DNA from: CAISIP01 sp038326025
GTDB lineage: Bacteria > Pseudomonadota > Gammaproteobacteria > Burkholderiales > Burkholderiaceae_C
Direction: 5' to 3'
Assembly: GCA_038326025.1 (NCBI GenBank)
Contig: JBBQJP010000012.1
Span: 1-64,000, forward strand
DNA length: 64,000 bases
Below, one piece after another: positions 55,721-64,000 of this stretch (position 1 is the stretch's first letter; each line of letters starts with the position of its first letter). The translations under genes were made by a program, and so were the position numbers. The notes below the pieces were generated by a model. That model had not been told where the DNA came from, did no database searches, and saw nothing but the letters and a program-made list of their open reading frames with translations.

Positions 55721-57009
55721 TTCCCGCCGACCATTCCACCATCGCCGCTGACGCCGCGCCGCCCCTGCGCCGCATCGCCCATCTCGACATGGACGCGTTC
55801 TACGCCTCTGTCGAGTTGCTGCGTTATCCGCAGCTCAAAGGCTTGCCTGTGGTCATCGGTGGCGGGCGCAGTGCCGTGCAGGCAGCGCTCGATGCACTGG
55901 CCGACGACCCCGAAGCGCAGGCCGGTGGCAACCCGCGCGCGCACATTCCGCTCGAGGCCTTCGCGCGGCTCAAGGACTACGTCGGCCGTGGTGTCATCAC
56001 CACTGCCACTTACCCTGCGCGGCAGTTCGGCATCGGCTCGGCCATGGGGCTGATGAAAGCTGCCAAGCTGTGTCCGCATGCGATTCAGTTACCGGTTGAC
56101 TTCGACGAATACCGGCGTTTCTCGCGTGCCTTCAAGCAGATCATCCTGGATATCACGCCGCAGATGGAGAACCGCGGTGTCGACGAGGTCTACATCGATT
56201 TCACTGACGTACCCGGTGGCCAGCGCGAGGGCGGACGGGTGCTCGCGCGGCTGATCCAGAAAACCATTCTTGACACCACCGGCCTCACCTGCTCGGTGGG
56301 CGTCGCGCCCAACAAGCTGTTGGCCAAGATGGCCAGCGAGTTCAACAAGCCCAATGGCATCGCGATCGTGTTCGAGCACGATCTGCAGACGATGGTCTGG
56401 CCGTTGGCCTGCCGCAAGATCAACGGCATCGGCCCCAAGGCAGATGCCAAGCTACAGGGCTACGGCATCCACACCATTGGTGAACTGGCAGCAAAAGACG
56501 AACAGTGGCTGATCGATCACTTTGGGCAGAGCACCGGGGCCTGGATGTTTCGCGCTGCCTGGGGCCGCGACGACCGACCGGTGTCCACCGCAAGCGAGCC
56601 CGTGTCGATGAGCCGCGAAACCACCTTCGAGCGCGACCTGCACGCCGTGCGTGACCGCGCCGAACTGGGCGCCATCTTCACGCGCCTGTGTGAGCAGGTC
56701 GCTGGCGACCTTCAGCGCAAGGGCTACGTGGGCAAGACCATCGGCATCAAGCTGCGTTTCGACGATTTCAAGATCGCCACGCGCGACCAGACGCTGATCC
56801 AGCACACGGCCGACGCGCAGGCCATCCGGCACGCCGCCGGCCAATGCCTCAAGCGCGTGCCCCTGGAGCGTCGCCTGCGCCTGATCGGCGTGCGGGTCGG
56901 CTCGCTGGCCAAGGCGGGCGAACTGCAGCCACCGGCAGTCGCAACAAGCGACCATGAAGTGCGCGAACCCGGCACCATGGGCGACGGGTGGACGGGCCAG
57001 CTGTTTTGA
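55717..57009 (+). CDS. dinB: DNA polymerase IV (Y-family)
   Basis: A 430-residue translesion polymerase. It has the palm motif RRIAHLDMDAFYASVELL, the second catalytic segment GVDEVYIDFTDV, the thumb HhH region CRKINGIGPKADAKLQGYGI and a little-finger domain, and ends GQLF, a form of clamp-binding motif. After VVIGGG it carries an insert of about 30 residues compared with E. coli DinB, seen in many Comamonadaceae. No ribosome site fits GTG 55717, but that codon overlaps the integrase-remnant stop (GTGA), which suggests coupled translation and a shared SOS promoter. Upstream GTGs are possible starts. Confidence 0.9.
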   Translation: MIPADHSTIAADAAPPLRRIAHLDMDAFYASVELLRYPQLKGLPVVIGGGRSAVQAALDALADDPEAQAGGNPRAHIPLEAFARLKDYVGRGVITTATYPARQFGIGSAMGLMKAAKLCPHAIQLPVDFDEYRRFSRAFKQIILDITPQMENRGVDEVYIDFTDVPGGQREGGRVLARLIQKTILDTTGLTCSVGVAPNKLLAKMASEFNKPNGIAIVFEHDLQTMVWPLACRKINGIGPKADAKLQGYGIHTIGELAAKDEQWLIDHFGQSTGAWMFRAAWGRDDRPVSTASEPVSMSRETTFERDLHAVRDRAELGAIFTRLCEQVAGDLQRKGYVGKTIGIKLRFDDFKIATRDQTLIQHTADAQAIRHAAGQCLKRVPLERRLRLIGVRVGSLAKAGELQPPAVATSDHEVREPGTMGDGWTGQLF

Positions 57010-57043
57010 ACCCTGACCCGCGCGGCAGGTTTACAGTGGGACC

Positions 57044-57904
57044 ATGAACTCATCATCCACCCCACCCCTGATCTGTTTTTCCCTGATCCACGAGGGCCCC
57101 GTCGCCCATCTGGTGCTGAACCGACCCGAGGCCATGAACACGATGAACGCCACGTTCTGGCGTGAACTCGATGGCGTGCTCGACCAGATCCACCGTGGCG
57201 CGCAGTCGCGCGTGCTGGTGTTGTCGAGCACCGGCAAACATTTCAGCGCCGGCATGGCATTGGACGTGTTCTCCGGCGGCGTTCAGATGGATGACCGCAG
57301 CCCGGAAGGCCGCGCCGCCATGCTCGACACGATTGGCGCGCTGCAGGCCACATTTACCAAACTCGAATCCTTGCGTATTCCGGTGCTGGCCGCCATCCAG
57401 GGCGGCTGCATCGGCGGCGCAGTCGACATGGTCACCGCATGCTGCCTGCGTTATGCAACGACAGACGCTTTCTTCTGCATCCAGGAAATCAACATCGGCA
57501 TGGTGGCCGACGTCGGCACCTTGCAGCGCCTGCCCAAGCTGATTCCCGAAGCGGTAGTCAAGGAACTCGCCTACACCGGCCGGCGCCTGCCCGCCGCCAG
57601 GGCGCAGGCGCTGGGTCTGGTCAACGAGGTCTTCGATACACCGGAGGCGATGCTGGCCGGCGTGATGCAGGTTGCGCGCGAGATCGCCTCCAAGCCCCCG
57701 GTCGCGATCTGGGGCACCAAGCAAGCCATCCACTACACCCGCGACCATTCCGTGGCCGACGCGCTGCAGCAGATGGGTTGGCTGCAAAGCGCCATCTGGA
57801 GCAACCACCACGTGCTGGAAGCGGTCACCGCCATGAAGGAAAAGCGCGCCGGCAACTTTCCGGATCTGGCAAAGCTGCGGCGCTTTGACGACATGGGTGG
57901 CTGA
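57044..57904 (+). CDS. Crotonase: delta(3,5)-delta(2,4)-dienoyl-CoA isomerase type
   Basis: A 286-residue crotonase. The catalytic set fits the dienoyl-CoA isomerase group rather than hydratases: aspartate in GGAVDMVTACCLRY, glutamate in CIQEINIGM and aspartate in VADVGTLQRLPK, matching the Asp/Glu/Asp described for the mammalian ECH1 enzyme. The oxyanion hole is FSAGMALDVF and GGCIGG. It would help degrade odd-position unsaturated fatty acids. It follows dinB by 34 bp but has no evident link to it. Confidence 0.88.
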   Translation: MNSSSTPPLICFSLIHEGPVAHLVLNRPEAMNTMNATFWRELDGVLDQIHRGAQSRVLVLSSTGKHFSAGMALDVFSGGVQMDDRSPEGRAAMLDTIGALQATFTKLESLRIPVLAAIQGGCIGGAVDMVTACCLRYATTDAFFCIQEINIGMVADVGTLQRLPKLIPEAVVKELAYTGRRLPAARAQALGLVNEVFDTPEAMLAGVMQVAREIASKPPVAIWGTKQAIHYTRDHSVADALQQMGWLQSAIWSNHHVLEAVTAMKEKRAGNFPDLAKLRRFDDMGG

Positions 57905-57990
57905 CGCGCATCCGCCGCTTCAGATGCGGCAACGGGGCGAGGCCGCGCGCGACGCAGGCGCTGCAGCCTGGCCCGCGCGCAAACCGCTGG

Positions 57991-58839
57991 CTACTGCCGC
58001 GCCGTGCGCACGTTGCGTGGCAAGGCCTGCGGCGCGCTGGTGCGAAACGGGTTGATGTCCAGCCCACCACGGCGCGTGTAGCGCGCGTAGACCGACAACC
58101 TGGTTGGTTTGCAGCGGCGCCAGATGTCCATGTAGATGCGTTCCACACATTGCTCGTGAAACTCATTGTGATTGCGAAAACTCACGATGTACTGCAGCAA
58201 GCCTTCCTGGTTGATCTGCGCTCCGCTGTAGCTGATCTGCACGCTGCCCCAGTCCGGCTGGCCGGTCACCAGGCAATTGCTCTTGAGCAGGCGGCTACAC
58301 AAGGTCTCGGTCACCGGCTGATGGTCGGTATCGGCGTGCAGCAGTTCCGGCGCCGGTGTGTACTGTGTGCATTCCGCATCGAGCCGGTCCAGATTGACGC
58401 CGTCGAGTTCGTGCACCGGCTCTCTGTCAAACATTTCCGGCCCCAGCAATCGCACCCCCACGCCGCCGCCCGGCACCGGCGCGCCGCGCCACAAGGCCTC
58501 GTTCAGGTCTTTGCGCAGGCAGGCCTGAACCGCGTCCACATCGTCGAACTGCGTATTGTTGAAGCTGCCCAGATACAGCTTGAACGACTTGCTCTCGATG
58601 ATGTTGGCCGTCTCGCACGGCACGGTGAAATGGCCCAACGCCAGCTGCGGCTTGCCGCGCCGGTTCAGCCAGCCCAGTTCGAAGGCTGTCCACAGGTCGG
58701 CGCCGAGAAAGGGCAAGGTCACGCCAACGCCGATCTCGCTGCGGTTGGGCGCACGGGCAATAGGAAACAGCTGCGAAGCGTCGTAATGGTCGGGATAGGC
58801 CGACGCCTTGCCCAACTGGGATTGTTCGGGGGTCAACAT
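57991..58839 (-). CDS. queF: NADPH-dependent 7-cyano-7-deazaguanine reductase
   Basis: A 282-residue long-form (two-domain, YqcD-type) QueF, which reduces preQ0 to preQ1 in queuosine synthesis. The QueF motif ESKSFKLYLGSFNNT is at residue 84. The active-site cysteine is in CLVTGQPDWGSVQI and the glutamate/histidine in FHEQCVERI. Length is normal for proteobacteria. It converges with the crotonase gene. Confidence 0.96.
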   Translation of the reverse strand: MLTPEQSQLGKASAYPDHYDASQLFPIARAPNRSEIGVGVTLPFLGADLWTAFELGWLNRRGKPQLALGHFTVPCETANIIESKSFKLYLGSFNNTQFDDVDAVQACLRKDLNEALWRGAPVPGGGVGVRLLGPEMFDREPVHELDGVNLDRLDAECTQYTPAPELLHADTDHQPVTETLCSRLLKSNCLVTGQPDWGSVQISYSGAQINQEGLLQYIVSFRNHNEFHEQCVERIYMDIWRRCKPTRLSVYARYTRRGGLDINPFRTSAPQALPRNVRTARQ

Positions 58840-58853
58840 GCGAAAAAGTCCTA

Positions 58854-59747
58854 TCAGCGATGCGCCAGCAGAAACGGTGCCATATGGGGCATCAAGCGAT
58901 CCACCACACCCTGTGCCAGGTCATGCCCCATGCCCTCGATGCCGGCAAATAACGCACCGGGGATACGCCGTGCCGTGTCCTGCCCGTGCGCCAGTGGCAA
59001 CAACGGGTCGGCATGGCCGTGCAGCACCAGCGTGGGTTTGGCCAGCTTGGCCAGGTCGTCGGCACGGGTGTTGTCGGCGACGACGGCGGCCATCTGGCGC
59101 ACGGTTCCGGCCGGATGGTAGTTGCGGTCCACACCCAGTCCGATACGTTGCACCAGTTCCGCATCGTCTGTCGGAAAACCTGGGCTGCCGATGGCCTTGT
59201 AAAGCCGCACAAAGTGCGCCACGATGGCATCGCGCGATTGGTTGGCCGGGCGGCTGAACAAGACTCGCATCACACGCGAATCGGCCTGTGGCAGGCCGCG
59301 GGCGCCGCTCGAACTCATGATGCTGGTCAGGCTGCAAACGCGCCCGGGTGCCGCCAAGGCCAAGCGCTGCGCGATCATGCCGCCCATGCTCACACCCACG
59401 ACATGGGCTTTGGCAACCCCCAGTGCATCAAGCACGCCGATCGAATCGGCCGCCATGTCATGCAGTGTGTAAGGCGGCCGGATGCGCAAACCCAGGCGAT
59501 GCTTGAGTCCGACCCACAGCAGGTTGGGCGTGCCCAGGTGGTCGAAATGTTGCGACAACCCGATGTCGCGGTTGTCGAATGAGATCACGCGATAACCGGC
59601 TTCGTCCAGCAGTTTCAAAACCGCTGGCGGCCAGGCCACCAGTTGCAGGCCCAGACCCATGATCAGCAGCACCACCGGACGCGTGTCGCGCGCGCCGGAG
59701 CCGCTGTCCTGCACTTCGATGTCGATTCCGTTGGCCTTGACCTTCAT
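58854..59747 (-). CDS. Alpha/beta hydrolase
   Basis: A 297-residue alpha/beta hydrolase. The nucleophile elbow is VVGVSMGGMIAQ, the oxyanion region LLIMGLGLQLVAWP, and the acid and histidine lie in LHGHADPLLPLAHG and GMGHDLAQGV. ATG 59747 is used because the family's first strand begins at VKANGIDIEVQD. It is 14 bp upstream of queF on the same strand. Related proteins are esterases or haloperoxidase-like; the substrate is unknown. Confidence 0.87.
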   Translation of the reverse strand: MKVKANGIDIEVQDSGSGARDTRPVVLLIMGLGLQLVAWPPAVLKLLDEAGYRVISFDNRDIGLSQHFDHLGTPNLLWVGLKHRLGLRIRPPYTLHDMAADSIGVLDALGVAKAHVVGVSMGGMIAQRLALAAPGRVCSLTSIMSSSGARGLPQADSRVMRVLFSRPANQSRDAIVAHFVRLYKAIGSPGFPTDDAELVQRIGLGVDRNYHPAGTVRQMAAVVADNTRADDLAKLAKPTLVLHGHADPLLPLAHGQDTARRIPGALFAGIEGMGHDLAQGVVDRLMPHMAPFLLAHR

Positions 59748-59820
59748 GTTGCTCCTTGTTTGTCCATTCCCGCCATTTGCATCTGCACCAGATGGCGCTG
59801 CGCCATACCGTGCGCAAAAA

Positions 59821-60597
59821 TCAGTTGGGTGCCGAACGCCGAAAAACCAGTCGATCCGGCTGCGACTCCCCGCGGTCCAGCGCATAACCTTCGGCATCGA
59901 AGGTCTCGAGCTGGCCCACCTGGGTGGCACGCGTGCGAATCACATGGCGCGCCATCAGGCCGCGCGCACGCTTGGCCATGAAGCTGATGACCTTGTGCCG
60001 GCCATCGCGCAGTTCCTCGAACACGCACTCGACCACGCGCGCCTTGAGCGCCTTGCGGTCCACTGCCTTGAAGTACTCCTGCGAAGCGAGGTTCACCACT
60101 ACCGGCTCTGCTTCCGCCTCGAGCCGCTGGTTCAGGTACTGCGAAATGCGCTCCCCCCAGAACTGGTACAGATTCGCACCACGTTCGTTAGCCAGCCGGG
60201 TCTTCATTTCCAGCCGGTAGGGCTGCATGCGGTCCAGCGGTCGCAGCACACCATACAGGCCGCTGAGCATGGCTACATGTTGCTGCGTCCACTCCAGATC
60301 GGCCGCAAGGAGCGACCTGGCGTCCAGCCCGCCATATACGTCGCCATCAAAGGCCAGCACCGCCTGGCGCGATGTCTGCGGCGGCACCTCGCGCCGCCAG
60401 GCCTTGTAGCGGGTCACGTTCAGGCGTGCAAGATCATCACTGAGGTCCATCAGCTCGGCAATCTGTGGCACCTTGAGTTTGCGCAGTTCGCGGATCAGCC
60501 GGACGGATTGCGCCACAAACAGCGGCTCGCTGTGCGGCAGGTTAGGCAAGGGGGATTCATAGTCCAGCGACTTCGCTGGCGAGAGCAACAACAACAT
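59821..60597 (-). CDS. yaaA: Peroxide stress protein YaaA (DUF328)
   Basis: A 258-residue YaaA protein, which in E. coli lowers intracellular iron during H2O2 stress and binds DNA. It opens LLLLSPAKSLDYESPLP, the family signature, and contains LAFDGDVYGGLDA, LSGLYGVLRPLDRMQPYRLE and NLASQEYFKAV. Length is normal. Confidence 0.94.
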   Translation of the reverse strand: MLLLLSPAKSLDYESPLPNLPHSEPLFVAQSVRLIRELRKLKVPQIAELMDLSDDLARLNVTRYKAWRREVPPQTSRQAVLAFDGDVYGGLDARSLLAADLEWTQQHVAMLSGLYGVLRPLDRMQPYRLEMKTRLANERGANLYQFWGERISQYLNQRLEAEAEPVVVNLASQEYFKAVDRKALKARVVECVFEELRDGRHKVISFMAKRARGLMARHVIRTRATQVGQLETFDAEGYALDRGESQPDRLVFRRSAPN

Positions 60598-60672
60598 GGG
60601 CAGAGAAACCTTTCGCGGCGATTATCCCTGCCCCCTGACACTCAGCGATGCCAGGCACCACAAGACCCTGTC

Positions 60673-61659
60673 TCAGCGTGCCCGCAGCAAGTCCTCGATG
60701 GTTTCCTGCACCGCCAGTGCTTCGGCAAAGCTCGGCAGCTCGTGCCGCTTGCCTTCGATCAGTGCGACCCATTGGTCCATCTGGCGGGATTGCCCGGCCG
60801 CGCGCAGTACATCCGGTTCACCCAGTGTTTCGACTTCATTGCCTCGGCGCAGCCGCAGCAGACCGTACCAGTCGCGCAGCACGATGGCGCCCTGCTCCGC
60901 CCGCCAGACCATTTCGTTGCGCTCTGCCACTGGCAAGGCACGGTCGACTTTGGCCGTCACCTGCACCGGCACCTCGGCCGCGCTCAGAGTCGACTTCATG
61001 GCCGTTTCGGCGCCCATGCCGTGAATGGGAAAGGTAATGGCGCTGTCCCACACCGTGGCAGGACCCAGTACCCGTTGCAACACGAAGATGAAATGCGACA
61101 AAACTTCGCGCGCAAATCCGCCCTCGGTACGCAGCGACAACCATTCCCCTGCCGCCGCCTGCCATGGTCGCGGCCAGGCGGCAAACTCCAGCGCGATACG
61201 TACGTCGCTCAGCTTACCCAGCGGTTTGGCCGAATCGGGGCCGAAAGTCTGCTGCAATAGCGCCAGGCCGGCCGACGCGGCAAGCGAATAGTTGACCGCC
61301 GCGCGATGTTGGCCTTCTTCAATCTTGCGGATCACGCGGCGCCCCGCATCGAAATCCACCGTCAGGGGTTTTTCGCAGAATACGGCCAACCCCGCATCAA
61401 GGGCCTCAAGGCTCAGTGCCATGTGGGCCGCCGGCGGCGTGGCGATATACACACTGCGCAGCCCCGAGGCATGGATCAGTTGCTCGGCGCTGTGCGCTGC
61501 CTGGACCTCCGGGTGGCGCGCCCGTGTCAGGCCCAGCGTGTCGGGGTTGGCGTCCCAGACCATCGTGGCACACAGCCGTGGATGATCCTTGATACGGTCC
61601 AGCATGCGCTGGCCCATGACACCTAATCCGATCACACCGACATTCAAACGGTCCGGCAT
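60673..61659 (-). CDS. Gfo/Idh/MocA-family oxidoreductase
   Basis: A 328-residue NAD(P)-dependent dehydrogenase. The N-terminal Rossmann domain (LNVGVIGLGVMGQRM) is followed by SVYIATPPAAHMALS and the family motif VFCEKPLTVD, in which the lysine is catalytic. The C-terminal half is an alpha/beta barrel-like domain. The substrate (sugar, inositol or other polyol) is not determined. The gene stands alone on the minus strand; ATG 61659 precedes the first strand directly. Confidence 0.88.
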   Translation of the reverse strand: MPDRLNVGVIGLGVMGQRMLDRIKDHPRLCATMVWDANPDTLGLTRARHPEVQAAHSAEQLIHASGLRSVYIATPPAAHMALSLEALDAGLAVFCEKPLTVDFDAGRRVIRKIEEGQHRAAVNYSLAASAGLALLQQTFGPDSAKPLGKLSDVRIALEFAAWPRPWQAAAGEWLSLRTEGGFAREVLSHFIFVLQRVLGPATVWDSAITFPIHGMGAETAMKSTLSAAEVPVQVTAKVDRALPVAERNEMVWRAEQGAIVLRDWYGLLRLRRGNEVETLGEPDVLRAAGQSRQMDQWVALIEGKRHELPSFAEALAVQETIEDLLRAR

Positions 61660-61800
61660 AACACCCCCTGTATGCGGCAAGACACAAGGATACAGGTGCC
61701 ATGCCATGCGCGTCCATCAGCGGAAACGTCGCGTTACCGATCTGGCCGAAATCCGACCCGCCGGCGCCAACCGCGCCGACAAAGCGCCTCGGTGCGCCGG

Positions 61801-62409
61801 CTACTTCAGATCGGCCGCCAGCGACGCCAGTGTCTCGGGCGATATCATCATGTGCGCCGGGTAGTGGGTATGGTCGCAGCCGAGCTTGACGCCGGCACCC
61901 GCCTTGACCGCCGCCACCATGGCAGCGCTGAGCTCAAATCGCACGAAATGCACGGCTGACGTCTTCTCGTCATTCTCGCGCTCCAGATCCTCGTCGGCGA
62001 TGGCATACACCCGCGCCATCCCTTCGACCTCGACAAACATCCGGTCCTCGACGCCGATCAGCCGCGCGAGTTCGCGCTTGCGCTCGTTCACGTCCGGGTA
62101 TTCGATCAGCATCGTTGCCTTCCAGTTGCTGCCGTTGGGAACCAGCGGCGCATACACGTCGATTTCCTGCAAGATGCCGTCTTCCTCGAAGATCTTCTCG
62201 ATGCGCAGCATTTCCTGAATCTGGTAGCGGATCGTCATCTCGCTTTCGAACTGCAGCCTGATATGCTCGCCCAGCTCCACCGAACGCAGCTTGCGATGCG
62301 CCATGACATCGGTCTTGTGCGCCTTGCGGTACTTGCTGTAAGCCTCCAGGCTCATCAGGCTCTCGGGGGTGATATGTCCGGTAATTTGCATCTCGGGCTC
62401 CTTGGTCAT
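61801..62409 (-). CDS. DUF3501 family protein
   Basis: A 202-residue cytoplasmic protein of DUF3501. It shows LGEHIRLQFESEMTIRYQIQ, LVPNGSNWKATMLIEYPD and a C-terminal LGCDHTHYP, with clustered His residues that may bind metal. The function is unknown. It directly follows a CCG/ferredoxin-type protein and a rubrerythrin gene on the same strand; this trio recurs in Betaproteobacteria and suggests a role in oxygen or peroxide defence. Confidence 0.87.
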   Translation of the reverse strand: MTKEPEMQITGHITPESLMSLEAYSKYRKAHKTDVMAHRKLRSVELGEHIRLQFESEMTIRYQIQEMLRIEKIFEEDGILQEIDVYAPLVPNGSNWKATMLIEYPDVNERKRELARLIGVEDRMFVEVEGMARVYAIADEDLERENDEKTSAVHFVRFELSAAMVAAVKAGAGVKLGCDHTHYPAHMMISPETLASLAADLK

Positions 62410-62416
62410 GGTCGGC

Positions 62417-63766
62417 TTATTTCAGGCCATAGGCTTCACGCACCAGCGTGAGCGGATGTTTCTGCGGCACAGAAGGGTGCTGGTTCACCTCGAAGCCCTG
62501 CGCAATATGGTGACCGCCCAGCGGGCAGTCCGAACTGATGACGTCGGGGGCGCCGCCATCCTTGTGCGCGGCCATGGCCTTGAACAGCGGTTTGCCGATC
62601 TTCATCGCCATCGCATGCGTACCCTTCTTGACGCCGAATGTTCCGGCATGGCCCGAGCAGCGCTCATGCGTATGCACACTGGTGCCCGGAATCATCTTGA
62701 GCATCTCTTCGGTCTTCTTGCCGATGTTCTGCACGCGTCCGTGGCAGGGTATCTGGTAGCTCACCCTGCCCAGCGCATGCGGGAACTCGGTCTGGAGCAG
62801 GCCGTCTCGCTTGCGCGCCATGAAGTACTCGAACGGATCCCACATCGCGTCCTGCACCAATTTGACCTCGGCGTCGTCCGGATACATCAGGGGCAGTTCC
62901 TGCTTGTACATCAGCGTGCAACTGGGCACGGCGCTAAGAATGGCAAACCCGTCACGCGCGTACCTGGCCAGGATCGGTATGTTGACCTGCTTGTTGTCGT
63001 CCACCGATTGCAGATCGCCCAGTTCCAGCTTGGGCATGCCGCAGCATTTTTCTTTCTCTACCAGCACATACGGCACCGCATTGTGGTCAAGCAGCTTGAG
63101 CAGATCCAGGCCGATGCCCGGCTCGTTGTAATTGATGTAGCAGGTCGAATAGATGACCACCTTGCCCGGCGTCTTGGCGCCATCACGCACCGGGTGTTCG
63201 GCACTTTCGGGTGCGGCGGAGCGAAACTTTTTGGTGGCCAGGTCCGGCAGCCAGGCATTCTGGTCCACTCCCAGCACTTTCTCCATCAGTGCGCGGGCCG
63301 GCTTGGTGTGGTTCACCGCATTCACGGTCTGCACCACGATCGGAATGCCGGCCAGGCTGCCGTGCACGTCGGTCGACGCCAGCAATTGCTCGCCCATGCC
63401 GACTTCGCCCTTCTTGAACTTGATGGCCTTGGCGCGCAGCATGGTGTGCGGGAAGTCGACATTCCACTCATGCGGCGGCACATACGGGCACTTGGTCATG
63501 TAACACAGGTCGCACAGGTAACACTGGTCGACGACCTTCCAGTAATCCTGCTTGTCGACGCCGTCGACCTCCATGGTCTTGCTCTCGTCGACCAGGTCGA
63601 ACAAGGTCGGAAACGAGCCGCACAGGCTGACGCAGCGCCGGCAACCATGGCAGATATCGAAGATGCGCTCGAGTTCGTGGAACGTGGCGGCTTCGTCGTA
63701 GTAGTCGGCCCCCTTCCAGTCGATCGGATGCCGTGTGGGTGCTTCGAGATTGCCTTCTTTCGCCAT
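62417..63766 (-). CDS. Fe-S protein with two 4Fe-4S motifs and CCG domains
   Basis: A 449-residue protein like the GlpC/heterodisulfide-reductase HdrD group. Near the N-terminus lie CHGCRRCVSLCGSFP and CYLCDLCYMTKCPYVPP, two 4Fe-4S motifs (the second with an extra residue before the last cysteine). The C-terminal half has one CCG box (STCYINY...EKCCGMPKLE) and one degenerate box (CHGRVQN...CSGHAGT). The electron route is probably rubrerythrin-linked. ATG 63766 has an AGAGGA site. It lies 7 bp upstream of the DUF3501 gene. Confidence 0.88.
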   Translation of the reverse strand: MAKEGNLEAPTRHPIDWKGADYYDEAATFHELERIFDICHGCRRCVSLCGSFPTLFDLVDESKTMEVDGVDKQDYWKVVDQCYLCDLCYMTKCPYVPPHEWNVDFPHTMLRAKAIKFKKGEVGMGEQLLASTDVHGSLAGIPIVVQTVNAVNHTKPARALMEKVLGVDQNAWLPDLATKKFRSAAPESAEHPVRDGAKTPGKVVIYSTCYINYNEPGIGLDLLKLLDHNAVPYVLVEKEKCCGMPKLELGDLQSVDDNKQVNIPILARYARDGFAILSAVPSCTLMYKQELPLMYPDDAEVKLVQDAMWDPFEYFMARKRDGLLQTEFPHALGRVSYQIPCHGRVQNIGKKTEEMLKMIPGTSVHTHERCSGHAGTFGVKKGTHAMAMKIGKPLFKAMAAHKDGGAPDVISSDCPLGGHHIAQGFEVNQHPSVPQKHPLTLVREAYGLK

Positions 63767-63800
63767 GTTGTCCTCTTGTCTGGTCTTGTTGGCACGGGGC

Positions 63801-63839
63801 TCAGGCAAGCGGTCTCGACGGGTAACACCGCTTGCCTGA
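63801..63839 (-). terminator. 12-bp hairpin between rubrerythrin and Fe-S genes
   Basis: TCAGGCAAGCGG (63801-63812) pairs perfectly with 63828-63839 around a 15-base loop. No T-run follows in the minus direction. It may dampen, process or partly end the rubrerythrin transcript. Confidence 0.4.
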
Positions 63840-63841
63840 AC

Positions 63842-63863
63842 CGGCCACCCGAACGGGTGGCCG
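63842..63863 (-). terminator. 9-bp hairpin downstream of the rubrerythrin gene
   Basis: CGGCCACCC (63842-63850) pairs with GGGTGGCCG (63855-63863) around GAAC. It is adjacent to the 63801-63839 hairpin, so two stable stems lie in the 142-bp gap. Confidence 0.4.
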
Positions 63864-63908
63864 CGGCGAATCACGCGGCGCGGTCATCCGCGTCGCGTAG
63901 ATCCGGAA

Positions 63909-64000
63909 TCAATCCACGAATTCGGCCAGGGCCTTGGCATAACGATTCGCATGGCTGCGCTCAGCCTTGGCCAGGGTCTCGAACCAGTCTGCGATCTCGT
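63909..64000 (-). CDS. Rubrerythrin, C-terminal end (partial)
   Basis: Only the last 29 residues are in the window: EIADWFETLAKAERSHANRY, then AKALAEFVD and TGA. This is the final helix of the four-helix di-iron domain of rubrerythrin, whose Glu and His residues ligate iron. The gene runs beyond the window's right edge. Rubrerythrins reduce hydrogen peroxide; the trio with the Fe-S and DUF3501 genes supports the call. Confidence 0.7.
   Translation of the reverse strand, partial: EIADWFETLAKAERSHANRYAKALAEFVD

Overview
The window reads as high-GC chromosomal DNA of a betaproteobacterium in Burkholderiales, most like Comamonadaceae. This rests on the families and gene orders seen: several solute-binding-protein transporters (Liv, TAXI-TRAP, NMT1, TrpX-like), a dinB with the enlarged fingers insert, a rubrerythrin / Fe-S / DUF3501 cluster, and a short G-run intergenic repeat. 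No rRNA, tRNA, CRISPR array, complete IS element or phage was seen. Genes are dense, and most long antisense ORFs are GC-rich shadows.

Region by region. 1-6018: end of gcvH and complete gcvP (glycine cleavage), a small membrane protein, a GST, a DUF3095 protein and arfB (ribosome rescue). 6121-10240: a plus-strand run of a DapA-like lyase lacking key tyrosines, a 7TM-sensor diguanylate cyclase, a type II dehydroquinase and an AroE-like dehydrogenase without the Ser-x-Ser substrate motif. 10290-15662: a complete branched-chain amino acid type ABC transporter (minus strand), followed by a HTH-receiver fusion protein. 16009-19641: TAXI-TRAP transporter plus a GST. 19896-24293: canonical aroE, two tandem EamA exporters, aroC and a CBS protein. 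24475-27937: metY, alpha/beta hydrolase and P450 with overlapping start/stop codons; a possible SAM-riboswitch-like hairpin lies upstream of metY. 28132-32728: a betaine-type BCCT transporter, a cNMP/CBS/DUF294 protein, a DEDDh exonuclease and dodecin. 32755-38216: YihY, a repeat-bearing gap, DUF2069, an FAD-linked dehydrogenase, a TrpX-like binding protein and tag. 38369-46994: an operon-like run of NMT1 ABC transporter, FAD oxidoreductase, CoA-transferase, crotonase and ferredoxin, then a VWA membrane protein and a LysR regulator.

The most unusual part is 47023-55720. About sixteen small, functionally unrelated genes all lie on the minus strand, several of them broken. They are families often met as integron cassettes: GNAT, GFA, isochorismatase-like, hotdog thioesterase, SRPBCC, MAPEG and DUF1905. 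At the right end, pointing the other way, is the N-terminal third of an integron-type tyrosine recombinase (55328-55720). It is preceded by a well-spaced sigma70 promoter and a CTG-N10-CAG LexA-like box. This is the geometry of a chromosomal integron (intI diverging from its cassettes) whose integrase has lost its catalytic domain. The remnant's stop overlaps a GTG start for dinB, so dinB may now be read from the old intI promoter. I could not find canonical attC pairs by eye, so the integron reading is strong for the integrase remnant and only inferential for the array.

57044-64000 returns to ordinary chromosome: a dienoyl-CoA-isomerase-type crotonase, queF, a hydrolase, yaaA, a Gfo/Idh/MocA oxidoreductase, DUF3501, a two-cluster Fe-S/CCG protein and the end of a rubrerythrin gene.
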